64,000 nucleotides of DNA from Blautia hominis (GTDB taxonomy: Bacteria; Bacillota; Clostridia; Lachnospirales; Lachnospiraceae): the NCBI GenBank assembly GCA_002270465.1, contig NQOF01000001.1:932501-996500 (forward strand), written 5' to 3'. Below the pieces are notes generated by a model. It ran no database searches, was not told where the DNA came from, and saw only the letters and a list, made by a program, of their open reading frames with translations. Below, one piece after another: positions 9,446-16,995 of the stretch. Within the stretch, counting starts at the first letter, position 1. Each line of letters begins with the position of its first letter. The translations under genes and the position numbers were made by a program.

Positions 9446-9681
9446 TGTATTTTACCCCGTTATCTATTCTGTTTCCATCCACGCACAATACCATGCCGGC
9501 TTCGGCATGGGCAGCAAATACGATCAAAATGGCATTTCCCACAAAGTGTGACGCACATCTTGCCGATAGCAATTTTCAAGTTACGGTTCACAGGCCAATG
9601 TTTCGGGAAGTATTTTCCCAAAGGGATGCTGCACAATGCGTACATTTTCAAACACACTCTGGCAGGTAACCGATTATTATG
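9446..9681. other. Gene-free region with repeat-like sequence
   Basis: No convincing gene is present. A 65-codon minus-strand frame (9460-9657) is Cys- and Arg-rich, has no ribosome site and looks spurious. The stretch holds a hairpin CATGCCGGCTTCGGCATG (9492-9509). It also holds GTTACGGTTCACAGG (9580-9594) and TTTTCAAACACACT (9646-9659), which resemble parts of the repeats flanking the HD gene near 14 kb. Promoter sequences for the DUF5717 operon should lie here but none was clear. Confidence 0.4.
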
Positions 9682-9710
9682 TTGAACTATTTATTATATC
9701 CCGCTATAAT
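9682..9710 (+). promoter_or_regulatory. Promoter of the CobD/HisC-like gene
   Basis: TTGAAC and TATAAT are separated by 17 bases. The predicted start lies about 130 bases before the ATG at 9846. Confidence 0.65.
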
Positions 9711-9774
9711 GTGGGTAAGTATATATTTTTTTCAGGCCAAGTCCTGAATAGTACAATTATACACTACAAATGCA

Positions 9775-9798
9775 AGGGGTGCAACCTCTGCTGCCCCT
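9775..9798 (+). other. Leader hairpin upstream of the aminotransferase
   Basis: AGGGG-T-GCA pairs with TGC-TG-CCCCT in the 130-base leader, preceded by a smaller CAGG..CCTG hairpin at 9733-9746. There is no T-run, so it is not a terminator. I could not match the leader to a known riboswitch class. Confidence 0.4.
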
Positions 9799-9845
9799 CC
9801 TAAAACTCTATAAATATGAAAATTCACGGAAACGGAGGCATACTT

Positions 9846-10940
9846 ATGCTGAAACATAAAGACCACTTCCACGGCAGCGACCTGGAAAAAATCGAAGAGA
9901 TCTATGGTATCAAAAAGGAAGACATCACCAGTTTTTCCGCCAATGTAAATCCTCTTGGCATCTCTCCCCTTTTAAGGGAGACACTGGCAAGCCATGTGGA
10001 CGCCATCACCACCTACCCGGACAGGGACTACGCAAAACTGCGCAAAAGCATCTGCGCCTATACCGGTGCCCAGTTTGAGAACATTATTGTGGGCAACGGC
10101 TCCACAGAGCTGATCTCCCTGTTCATCCAGACCACCCACCCGGAAAAAGCACTGATCCTGGGTCCCACCTACTCAGAATACGAGAGGGAAATCGCACTGG
10201 AAGGCGGACATACCCTCTATTATCCTCTGAAGGAGGAGAACAACTTCCAGATGGATGTAAACGACCTGTGCAGCCAGATGAAAGACGGCCTGGACCTGCT
10301 GGTACTATGTAATCCCAACAATCCCACCGCCTCCGCCATCTCCAGAAAAGACATGCGGAAGATCCTGGATGCTGCCCTGCAGTACGGCATAGCTGTCATG
10401 GTGGATGAGACCTATGCGGAATTCGCCCCGGATGACTTAAAAGTATCCTCTATTCCTCTGACCAACAATTACAATAACCTGATCGTATTAAGAGGGATAT
10501 CCAAATTTTTCGCAGCCCCCGGGCTGAGACTGGGCTATGCTGTAACGGGAAATCCGGACTTATTAAAATACATCAATACAAAAAAGAACCCCTGGACCAT
10601 CAACAGCCTGGCCGAGATCGCCGGCTGCATCATGTTCTCAGACAAGGATTATATAGAAAAGACCCGCACCCTCATCACCACAGAGCGGGAGCGGCTGCTT
10701 TCACTTTTGTCCGCATGGGATACTGTGAAGGTCTATCCCTCCTGCACGAACTTTATTCTTTTGAAAATATTGAAGGAGGATGTCACTTCAGATATGCTGT
10801 TTGACTGTTGTATAAGAAAGGGGCTTATGATTCGTGACTGTTCCACGTTTCCGTTCTTGGATTCTTCCTATGTGAGGTTCTGTGTGATGAGTCCGGAGAA
10901 AAATGATGAGCTGATTGGGGCTTTCAAGGAATTGTTGTAA
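9846..10940 (+). CDS. CobD/HisC-like PLP-dependent aminotransferase
   Basis: A 364-residue fold-type I PLP enzyme. The opening SFSANVNPLGISP is typical of L-threonine-phosphate decarboxylase (CobD), which supplies aminopropanol phosphate for cobalamin. The same fold includes histidinol-phosphate aminotransferase (HisC). Other motifs are VGNGSTELISLF, LCNPNNPTA (PLP-binding Asn), VDETYAEFAP (Asp pairing with the PLP ring) and RGISKFFAAPGLRLGY (Schiff-base lysine in SKFF, phosphate-binding arginine). GGAGG lies seven bases before the ATG; an in-frame start 30 bases earlier has no site. No cobalamin or histidine genes are nearby, so the substrate is left open. It has its own promoter and long leader. 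Confidence 0.75.
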   Translation: MLKHKDHFHGSDLEKIEEIYGIKKEDITSFSANVNPLGISPLLRETLASHVDAITTYPDRDYAKLRKSICAYTGAQFENIIVGNGSTELISLFIQTTHPEKALILGPTYSEYEREIALEGGHTLYYPLKEENNFQMDVNDLCSQMKDGLDLLVLCNPNNPTASAISRKDMRKILDAALQYGIAVMVDETYAEFAPDDLKVSSIPLTNNYNNLIVLRGISKFFAAPGLRLGYAVTGNPDLLKYINTKKNPWTINSLAEIAGCIMFSDKDYIEKTRTLITTERERLLSLLSAWDTVKVYPSCTNFILLKILKEDVTSDMLFDCCIRKGLMIRDCSTFPFLDSSYVRFCVMSPEKNDELIGAFKELL

Positions 10941-11012
10941 GGAGATGGGGGAACGGACGGGATGCGTGTCATACGCATATCCTTTATAATATTTCCTATA
11001 CTTCCCATTTGA

Positions 11013-11234
11013 CCCGTTATCGTATGGGATTTCCATTCGCTGCTGATCATGGTGCAGATGTGCTTTCCCTTCATGCTTACGGATAAGGACAGTGATATGC
11101 ATATGTGCAAACATTGTAAAAAAGCCTTTGTCGCAAGAAGGAAGGGAAATGAATTTTGCAGCCAGAAGTGTAAGAACCAGTTTAATGTTTACAAATCAAA
11201 GGAAAAGAAAAAGGGGAACAAAAGCGATGATTGA
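11013..11234 (+). pseudogene. C-terminal fragment of a DUF6076-type mobile-element protein
   Basis: The frame encodes VWDFHSLLIMVQMCF then a zinc-ribbon-like tail CKHCKKAFVARRKGNEFC followed by SQKCKNQFNVYKSKEKKK. I recognise this as the C-terminal end of DUF6076-like proteins carried on integrative elements of gut Clostridia. Homology appears to extend upstream of the only usable start (ATG at 11097), and an in-frame TGA at 11010-11012 closes the frame, so the N-terminal part is lost. A small protein could still start at 11097 behind AAGGA. Its stop overlaps the start of the next gene (ATGATTGA), suggesting coupled translation in the source element. Confidence 0.55.
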
Positions 11235-11745
11235 AAACAGAAATGTAAATATCATAACTGATGCAGACGGTAAAAAGTTGGTCTTGATTAACGATATCCG
11301 TTTCAAGGGCAAACGCCAAATTGACTGGGATGATGTAAAGCAGTATCTTGAAGGATATGTCGGAGACTATTACGAGATTGAGGAAAATGCGGAGCGTATT
11401 TATATTGGTAGTGAACTGCCTGAAGAATACACGGAATCAGAGAGCAGGAAAAGCCTTATGGGTGCAAATGCAAAGGCGAAGGCAAACGCCGCCACTGCGA
11501 TACCAGAACTGATACAGATAGCATCTAATCCGGCTTTTGAAGAAAACCACAAGGAAAAACACAATAAAAATGCGAAATACGGCTGGTATCGGTATGATAT
11601 CCGCTTTGCCCTTCCCATCTATGAGGGGAATGTGCTTGTCAGATACAATATCTTTCATGCCCGACTTCTGATTAACCATGCCGAAAATGGCAGGAAATAT
11701 TTGTATGATATTTTGGCAATAAAAAAAGAAACGAGCAAGCCGTAG
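11227..11745 (+). CDS. Hypothetical protein of mobile-element cargo
   Basis: A 172-residue protein. It begins IENRNVNIITDADGKKLVLI, continues with INDIRFKGKRQIDWDDVKQY, has an Ala/Lys-rich middle (GANAKAKANAATAIPEL) and ends with RYNIFHARLLINHAENGRKY then LYDILAIKKETSKP. I recall similar proteins next to DUF6076 genes in Lachnospiraceae mobile elements, often with the same KKETS ending, as in phage-type MuF/barnase-like toxin domains, but no catalytic motif can be assigned. The ATG at 11227 follows AAAGGGG and overlaps the previous stop. The longer frame from 11092 is just the shadow of the upstream fragment. Codon use is more A/T-rich than in the neighbouring core genes, in keeping with transfer. 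Confidence 0.5.
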   Translation: MIENRNVNIITDADGKKLVLINDIRFKGKRQIDWDDVKQYLEGYVGDYYEIEENAERIYIGSELPEEYTESESRKSLMGANAKAKANAATAIPELIQIASNPAFEENHKEKHNKNAKYGWYRYDIRFALPIYEGNVLVRYNIFHARLLINHAENGRKYLYDILAIKKETSKP

Positions 11746-12081
11746 CAAGATGTACGGTGAAAACCCATTTCTTATTGTCAATAATAAGCCATTTCTTCCG
11801 TCCTGTCAATCCCCCATTTTGAATTTTTCAAAATTAGACATTGGCATTTTTAGTGCAATGAGGGAACTTTGTTCCCCCTTAACCACTTCATAGCATGAGG
11901 CGCAGATGATGTCAAGACCGCCGCAGAATACAACCGCCTTTTCTTGTGCTAAACTGTTTACAGATACGAATAAAAGGATTATCACCTTCTTCCTTTACCA
12001 CAACATCTGCAAGTTTCCATTCACCACAAATGAGCCAGCACCGGCCCTCTCCCATCACCTTCCGTCCGCCTTATCCCCTCC
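11746..12081. other. Gene-free region after mobile-element remnant
   Basis: I see no gene, clear terminator or recognisable repeat here. The stretch is probably decayed element sequence between the cargo genes and the folate operon end. Confidence 0.5.
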
Positions 12082-12912
12082 TCATCTCTTTAATTCCGCA
12101 GCCAACTGCCTCACTGTCTTGCCAAGGATGGGATGGATTTTCCAAGGAGCGATCTCCGCCAGTGGAATCAGCACAAAATCCCGCAGATGCATTTCCACAT
12201 GTGGCACGTTCAGCTCTTCTGTATCTATGATCTCATCATCAAATAACAGCAGATCCAGGTCCAGTGTTCGCGGTCCCCAGTGTACCAGCCGTTCTCTTTT
12301 GGCTGCCTGCTCAATCTCATGCATCCGCTCCAAAAGTTGAAACGGATCGTACAACGTCCGCATACTGAGGCAGGCGTTCAAAAAGTCATCCTGCTCTACG
12401 CCGCCATAGGGCTCGGTCACCAGATACTCTGATACCTTCAGAACTTGACAACCTTCCGTCTTGTCCAGTTCCTCCACCGCCATATCCAGATATGCCTTCT
12501 TGTCTCCCAGATTGGAACCAAGGGCAATATAGGCGGTATGCCATCCCCTGGTTATCTTCACGGATACGGTTTTCAGCGGAAGTCCCACAGGGGCCCAGGG
12601 TTTTTTGATCTCCAGGGTGACTGCTTCCAGATGGGCGATGCTTCTGAGCATCTCCTCTGCCAGATGCTCCGCTGCAGCTTCAAGAAGCTTAAAGGTGTGC
12701 TTCTGCATGTAAGAAGTGATAAAATGGCTCACAGCACCATAGTCAATGGATGCTGCCAGTTCATCGGTTCTGCCTGCACGCAGTGTATTTGTGTACAGTA
12801 TGGCGGATACCATGAATTTCTGGCCCAGTTTATTTTCCTCTGGGAACACACCGTGGTTTGCAAATATCTCCAAATCTTCTATGGTGATTTTATCGTATCT
12901 TTCCGGATTCAT
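12082..12912 (-). CDS. folBK: FolB-FolK fusion: dihydroneopterin aldolase / HPPK
   Basis: A 276-residue fusion catalysing two successive folate steps. Residues 1-120 are dihydroneopterin aldolase (FolB): ITIEDLEIFANHGVFPEENKL-type opening (quoted in part), LGQKF, and a basic C-terminal strand KTVSVKITR. Residues 123-276 are 6-hydroxymethyl-dihydropterin pyrophosphokinase (FolK): YIALGSNLGDKKAYL, the LVTEPYGGVEQDDFLNAC segment, and the signature WGPRTLDLDLLLFDD with its metal-binding aspartates, then NVPHVEMHLRDFVLIPL. It starts four bases after folP behind AAAGGG and is the last gene of the operon. The fusion channels aldolase product to the kinase and is common in Clostridia. Confidence 0.95.
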   Translation of the reverse strand: MNPERYDKITIEDLEIFANHGVFPEENKLGQKFMVSAILYTNTLRAGRTDELAASIDYGAVSHFITSYMQKHTFKLLEAAAEHLAEEMLRSIAHLEAVTLEIKKPWAPVGLPLKTVSVKITRGWHTAYIALGSNLGDKKAYLDMAVEELDKTEGCQVLKVSEYLVTEPYGGVEQDDFLNACLSMRTLYDPFQLLERMHEIEQAAKRERLVHWGPRTLDLDLLLFDDEIIDTEELNVPHVEMHLRDFVLIPLAEIAPWKIHPILGKTVRQLAAELKR

Positions 12913-12916
12913 ATGT

Positions 12917-13735
12917 TTATATTCCCTTTCTCTCCCGCAGAATTGCCTGTGTCATGCGTATGGCGCGCAGGTTTTCTTTCACATCGTGGACTCGGACAAA
13001 GGCAGCACCTTTCTCTACGCCCATGACAGTGGTAACCAGTGTTCCCTCCACCCTTTGGTCGGCAGGCAGGTCCAGGGTATTGCCGATCACGGATTTTCTG
13101 GAGGTTGCCAGAAGAACGGGATACCCCATCTCCCGCAGCATTTCCAGATGGTGGATCGCAGCCAGATTATGTTCATAGTTCTTTCCAAACCCTACGCCCG
13201 GGTCCAGGATGATGCTGTCATCTGCCACACCGGCCTCTTTTGCGATAGCGGCGCACTCTCTTAAATCCCGGCACATATCCTGCATGAAATCCGTGTACTC
13301 TGCCTTCTCTCTGTTATGCATCAGACAGCAGGGGACCTGATACCGGGCCGTCAGCTCTGCCACTTTTCTGTCGTATTTGAAGCCCCAAATGTCATTTACC
13401 ATATCAGCGCCTGCTTTTAAGGCAGCTTCCACTACCTGGCTTTTATAGCTGTCAATGGATACGGGAATATCAAAATTCTGTTTCAGCATCTCTATGACGG
13501 GTACCACCCGGTCGATTTCCTCCTGCACGGTTATCTGCCGGTGTCCCGGACGCGTGGACTCTCCGCCCACGTCAACAATGGCAGCCCCCTCTGCGATCAT
13601 GTCTGCTGCGTGCTGTTTTGCCCGCTCCATATCATTCCACTTTCCGCCGTCTGAAAAGGAGTCCGGGGTCACATTTAAAATTCCCATAATATAGCAGTCA
13701 TGTTCCGTGTTAAAGATTCTGTTTCCGATCTTCAT
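12917..13735 (-). CDS. folP: Dihydropteroate synthase
   Basis: A 272-residue TIM-barrel enzyme that condenses hydroxymethyl-dihydropterin pyrophosphate with p-aminobenzoate; it is the sulfonamide target. Both family signatures are present: IMGILNVTPDSFSDGGKW near the N-terminus and VDVGGESTRPGHRQI (loop 2) near residue 55. SRKSVIG in loop 7 and VRVHD near the end complete the site. AAGGAG precedes the ATG. It lies between the HD gene and folBK, whose product supplies its pterin substrate. Confidence 0.96.
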   Translation of the reverse strand: MKIGNRIFNTEHDCYIMGILNVTPDSFSDGGKWNDMERAKQHAADMIAEGAAIVDVGGESTRPGHRQITVQEEIDRVVPVIEMLKQNFDIPVSIDSYKSQVVEAALKAGADMVNDIWGFKYDRKVAELTARYQVPCCLMHNREKAEYTDFMQDMCRDLRECAAIAKEAGVADDSIILDPGVGFGKNYEHNLAAIHHLEMLREMGYPVLLATSRKSVIGNTLDLPADQRVEGTLVTTVMGVEKGAAFVRVHDVKENLRAIRMTQAILRERKGI

Positions 13736-13755
13736 TTCTTCTTGTCTCCTTTTTC

Positions 13756-13891
13756 GTTACTGTCACAGGCTGCTGTCCCTGGGCACGGAGTGGACAGTAA
13801 CCTTTTTTTCCTGTATTTCTGTTTGCTTCTATAAAAATTTTGCTGGTCTCTGTTTACAGAACTGCGTCTTTTGCAGTTTGTGTATCATAAC
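13756..13891. repeat. Repeat element A between HD gene and folP
   Basis: A 136-base intergenic element with inverted ends: left GTTACTGTCACAGGCTGC, right GTGTATCATAAC. It contains a perfect 9-base inverted repeat GTTACTGTC/GACAGTAAC (13756-13800) followed by a T-run on the plus strand. The right part CTGTTTACAGAACTGC..GCAG..ATC.TAAC matches element B (14592-14640) at about three quarters of positions. It ends three bases before the stop of the HD gene. Confidence 0.55.
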
Positions 13892-13893
13892 GC

Positions 13894-14397
13894 TCACACA
13901 GTCAGCCGCATATTTTTCTTTTCCATACTCCAGTTACACTCCGCCTCTGCCGGGCAGGAAAAGCAGCACCGGGACCTTTTGTCCGCGCGGTAAAGAATCC
14001 CGGCCAGATCCTTTCCGCTCTTCACTGAAACGTCTCTATGGCCTCCGATGGCCTCAAGGATCTCCTCTGTCTCCCTGTCTGAAAAGCCGCACGCGCTGAG
14101 GATAGGGGCTGCAATCTTCACTCCGCCTTCATGGTGTGGAACCCCCTCTGTATACTGCAGGCCTCTTCCGATATCATGCAGAAGCGCTGCCGCATATATG
14201 ATCTCTTTTGAGATCCCAAGACTCAGTTCCAAATCTTCAATATATGCAAGCCTTGCCGTATCCAGCAAATGCTGGACGTCATGTCCGCAGAAAATCCGTT
14301 CTTTCTCCAAATCTTCAATATTATGTAAACTCTTTTGATAATCCGGGTGATTCCAGATCCGATTCACCCGGGTCATATCCTCTTTGTTATCTGTCAC
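13894..14397 (-). CDS. HD-domain phosphohydrolase in the folate operon
   Basis: A 167-residue HD-superfamily protein. Metal ligands of the HD fold are visible: H43 in VQHLLD, H74-D75 in ALLHDIGRG, H88-H89-E90 in PHHEGG, and D139 in YRADK. The C-terminus adds a cysteine cluster, RCCFSCPAEAECNW (C144, C145, C148, C154), that could hold zinc or an iron-sulfur cluster. I chose the GTG at 14397 behind AGAAGGG; the longer frame from 14436 has no site. The gene sits between folE and folP, where an enzyme removing phosphates from dihydroneopterin triphosphate would be expected, but that role is inference. It is bracketed by two related repeats. Confidence 0.8.
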   Translation of the reverse strand: MTDNKEDMTRVNRIWNHPDYQKSLHNIEDLEKERIFCGHDVQHLLDTARLAYIEDLELSLGISKEIIYAAALLHDIGRGLQYTEGVPHHEGGVKIAAPILSACGFSDRETEEILEAIGGHRDVSVKSGKDLAGILYRADKRSRCCFSCPAEAECNWSMEKKNMRLTV

Positions 14398-14477
14398 TTT
14401 TTTGTTCCCTTCTGCCTGGAATGAATTTTCAAACACACTTCAGGACCGCTGAACTTTTCCTGCAAAGGAAATGAATA

Positions 14478-14640
14478 ATTACTATTCACGGCTGCTATCC
14501 CGCCAGGTGTTTTTATGCGCTTGCGCATGAAAATCCCGAGACAGCCAGCGCGATATGGGGCTGAATGCTCCATATCTGTGCATCGCGAAGCGTGTTCCTG
14601 TTTACAGAACTGCATTCTTTGCAGGGCTGTGAATCGTAAC
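14478..14640. repeat. Repeat element B between folE and HD gene
   Basis: A 163-base element with inverted ends: left ATTACTATTCACGGCTGC, right GCAGGGCTGTGAATCGTAAC. It shares the right-hand block CTGTTTACAGAACTGC with element A, and its left end matches the left end of A. Internally it has palindromes ATGCGCTTGCGCAT and ATATGGGGC..GCTCCATAT. It fills most of the gap between folE and the HD gene. Confidence 0.55.
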
Positions 14641-14655
14641 AATGAACAGCCTCTG

Positions 14656-15210
14656 TCAGCAGTCCAGCATTCTATAGAAGGAATTCTGCAGGCTTTCATT
14701 GTTGTCAAAGATACCTCTGGTTACTACAGATACGGTTCTGGTTCCCGGTTTTTTAATTCCCCGCATGGTCATGCACATATGCTCTGCCTGTATCAGCACC
14801 ATCACGCCCTTGGGCTTCAGTTCTTCCATAAAGGCGTCCGCGATCTGGGCTGTCAGTCTCTCCTGAAGCTGGAATCTCTTGGCAAAGACCTCCACGGTCC
14901 TGGCGATCTTGCTAAGTCCCACTACTTCCCCGTTGGGAATATAGGCAATGGCTGCATTCCCGTAGAAAGGCAGCATGTGATGCTCACAGAAGGAATAAAA
15001 ATGAATATCCTTTTCCATCACCATGTCATTGTTGTCCACATGAAAACGCTTCTTCAGATGCGCTGCTGCATCATCCGAATATCCGGCAGCCAGTTCCTCA
15101 TACATGCGGGCAATCCTGTCCGGTGTCTCCAAAAGTCCCTCTCTGTTTATATCCTCCCCAATCCCTTCCAGAATCAGGCGTACTCCCTCTTTTATCTTAT
15201 CCTGGTTCAT
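14656..15210 (-). CDS. folE: GTP cyclohydrolase I
   Basis: A 184-residue type IA GTP cyclohydrolase that converts GTP to 7,8-dihydroneopterin triphosphate, the first step of folate synthesis. The zinc and active-site residues are present: [20 protein letters not shown] (Cys and the two His) and the later [16 protein letters not shown] (second Cys). SVVTRGIF near the C-terminus is also typical. GGAGAAT precedes the ATG, which falls three bases after the folC stop. It is followed by repeat B and the HD gene. Confidence 0.97.
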   Translation of the reverse strand: MNQDKIKEGVRLILEGIGEDINREGLLETPDRIARMYEELAAGYSDDAAAHLKKRFHVDNNDMVMEKDIHFYSFCEHHMLPFYGNAAIAYIPNGEVVGLSKIARTVEVFAKRFQLQERLTAQIADAFMEELKPKGVMVLIQAEHMCMTMRGIKKPGTRTVSVVTRGIFDNNESLQNSFYRMLDC

Positions 15211-15213
15211 GTT

Positions 15214-16506
15214 TTATTCTCCCTCCATGGACTGTACTTCCCGGTCAAGCTCCCCTAAAAAGGACAGAGAGCCAAACGCTGCGATCACGTCATCTTTTTG
15301 TGCATTTTTCATACTTTTTTCCACGGCTTCCCGTATGCTGCCTGCTGCCTCCACGCTGGGGTTTACCTTTTCCACAGCTTCTTTTAACTTCACGGCAGAA
15401 AGTGCCCTGGGATTACCCGGTGTCTCTATAGTGATAATATGCTTTGCAAGGGGTGCCGTCATCTCGATCACACTCTGATAATCCTTGTCCGCGAAAACGC
15501 CCATAATAAAGTGCAGGTTTTTCCCCTGAAAATAGGTCTCCAGGGAATCCTTCAACACCTTGGCCGCGGCCGGATTGTGGGCACCGTCTATGACTACCAC
15601 CGGATTTTTGTGGATGACAGAAAAGCGTCCTCTCCAGAAGGCCGCCTTCATGCCTTTTCGGACCTGCTCCTCTGTCAGGGAATACCCCAGTTTCCGCAGC
15701 GCCTCCACAGCCTCCAGAGCCAGGGCTGCATTTGTTACCTGGTATGTGCCCGCCAGGGTGATCTCCACATCTTTCCAATTCTTATATGTAAAAGTCTGTT
15801 TCTCATAACCGTAATGTACATCCTGAAAAGCATCCGGGTCCACGACCGACAGCTTACAGTCCTTTTCACGGCATACCCGCTTGATCACCTCTGCCGCTTT
15901 TTGGTCCTGTTCCGCGCTCACCGCCCATGTGTGAGGCTTGATGATCCCCGCTTTATTCTCCGCGATTTCCTGAAGTGTACCGCCCAGAAATTCCATGTGG
16001 TCCATACCTATGGAGGAAATCATCTCCATCACTGTGGTCTTCACCACATTGGTGGCATCCAGCGTTCCTCCAAGTCCGGTCTCCAGCACTACTATATCAC
16101 ATTTCTGCTCCTTAAAATACAAAAAGGACAGGGCAGTCTCCACCTCAAACACAGTCGGGTTCCCTTTATTCTCCGCCTCCATAGCATCCACGGCCTTTTT
16201 GACCACCGTCACCAGGGCAGCCAGGGATTCCCTGTCTATCATCACCCCATCCACCTGAATCCGTTCCCGGTAAGCATATAGGGTCGGAGATATGTACCGG
16301 CCCGTCCGAAAGCCCGCTCCGGAAAGGATTGTAGACATATATGAGAGTGCTGACCCCTTTCCATTGGTACCGGAAATGTGGATAAACTTCAGATCATCCT
16401 GGGGATTACCAAGCCGTCCAAGCAGCTCTCTCATGTTATCCAGACCAAGTACACTTCCGTATTTGGACACTTCGTCCAAATATACTCTTGCTTCTTCGTA
16501 ATTCAT
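15214..16506 (-). CDS. folC: Folylpolyglutamate / dihydrofolate synthase
   Basis: A 430-residue Mur-ligase-type enzyme that adds glutamate to dihydropteroate and then extends polyglutamate tails. The P-loop HISGTNGKGSALSYM, the loop GRYISPTLYAYRERI and the motif VIDGAHNPAAAKVL are diagnostic. The ATG at 16506 follows AGGAG; the in-frame upstream extension lacks a site and overlaps the promoter. It is the first gene of the folate operon, although it acts late in the pathway. Bifunctionality is the usual case but cannot be proven here. Confidence 0.93.
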   Translation of the reverse strand: MNYEEARVYLDEVSKYGSVLGLDNMRELLGRLGNPQDDLKFIHISGTNGKGSALSYMSTILSGAGFRTGRYISPTLYAYRERIQVDGVMIDRESLAALVTVVKKAVDAMEAENKGNPTVFEVETALSFLYFKEQKCDIVVLETGLGGTLDATNVVKTTVMEMISSIGMDHMEFLGGTLQEIAENKAGIIKPHTWAVSAEQDQKAAEVIKRVCREKDCKLSVVDPDAFQDVHYGYEKQTFTYKNWKDVEITLAGTYQVTNAALALEAVEALRKLGYSLTEEQVRKGMKAAFWRGRFSVIHKNPVVVIDGAHNPAAAKVLKDSLETYFQGKNLHFIMGVFADKDYQSVIEMTAPLAKHIITIETPGNPRALSAVKLKEAVEKVNPSVEAAGSIREAVEKSMKNAQKDDVIAAFGSLSFLGELDREVQSMEGE

Positions 16507-16558
16507 GTTTCTCCTATCCGAGGCGGCCCTCTTTTCTGTCCGTCTCTTTATCGTTCCC

Positions 16559-16587
16559 ATTATATTACTTTTCCCTTGTGTATTCAA
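16559..16587 (-). promoter_or_regulatory. Promoter of the folate operon
   Basis: On the minus strand TTGAAT and TATAAT are 17 bases apart, about 50 bases before the folC ATG. It overlaps the end of the neighbouring DUF4143 fragment region. Confidence 0.7.
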
Positions 16588-16595
16588 GAAATGTT

Positions 16596-16910
16596 TTAAA
16601 TACAAAACACTGCATAAAGAGGCACAGACTTTATTCCATCCATAAACCCAAAATTCCTGGATGAAATTCTGATACTATAAGCGGGTTTATACTTTCCTTT
16701 ATAGACCATCAGGCTTTTGGCCTTTACATGATCTCCGGCTTTGCACTCTACCGGGATCACATGGTCATCACGAATGATCAGAAAATCCACCTCTGCCGAA
16801 CCGTCAGATTCCCAATAATATAATTCATAACTATTTGTTCGTAAAGCACATGCTGCATAATTCTCTGCAAAGATCCCCCTGAAGTGTTCGCTCTCCGTCA
16901 TTTTTTCCAA
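16596..16910 (-). pseudogene. C-terminal fragment of a DUF4143 AAA ATPase
   Basis: A 104-residue frame that matches only the C-terminal end of the AAA-ATPase/DUF4143 family, which normally has about 400-470 residues. Recognisable parts are FRGIFAENYAA, ELYYWESDGSAEVDFLI, VIPVECKAG (a PD-(D/E)XK-like core) and RISSRNFGFMDGI then KSVPLYAVFCI. The ATPase half with its Walker motifs is absent, and upstream lies the polC terminator. It is read as a remnant; the start (TTG 16910 or ATG 16901) has no good ribosome site. Confidence 0.7.
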
Positions 16911-16940
16911 TGAATAAACGTGTTATTTAACATTATTCTT

Positions 16941-16987
16941 AAAAAAAGGAGAAAACCTTCTCATCCCCTGGGATAGAAAGCTTCTCC
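16941..16987 (-). terminator. Terminator of polC
   Basis: On the minus strand GGAGAA-GC-TTTCTATCCC pairs with GGATGAGAA-GG-TTTTCTCC, followed by TTTTTTT. It begins nine bases after the polC stop codon. Confidence 0.85.
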
Positions 16988-16995
16988 ATTTTTCT

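Noticed and set aside
9460-9657. 65-codon minus-strand ORF before the DUF5717 gene
   Set aside because: No ribosome site, Cys/Arg-rich random-looking product; probably repeat-derived.
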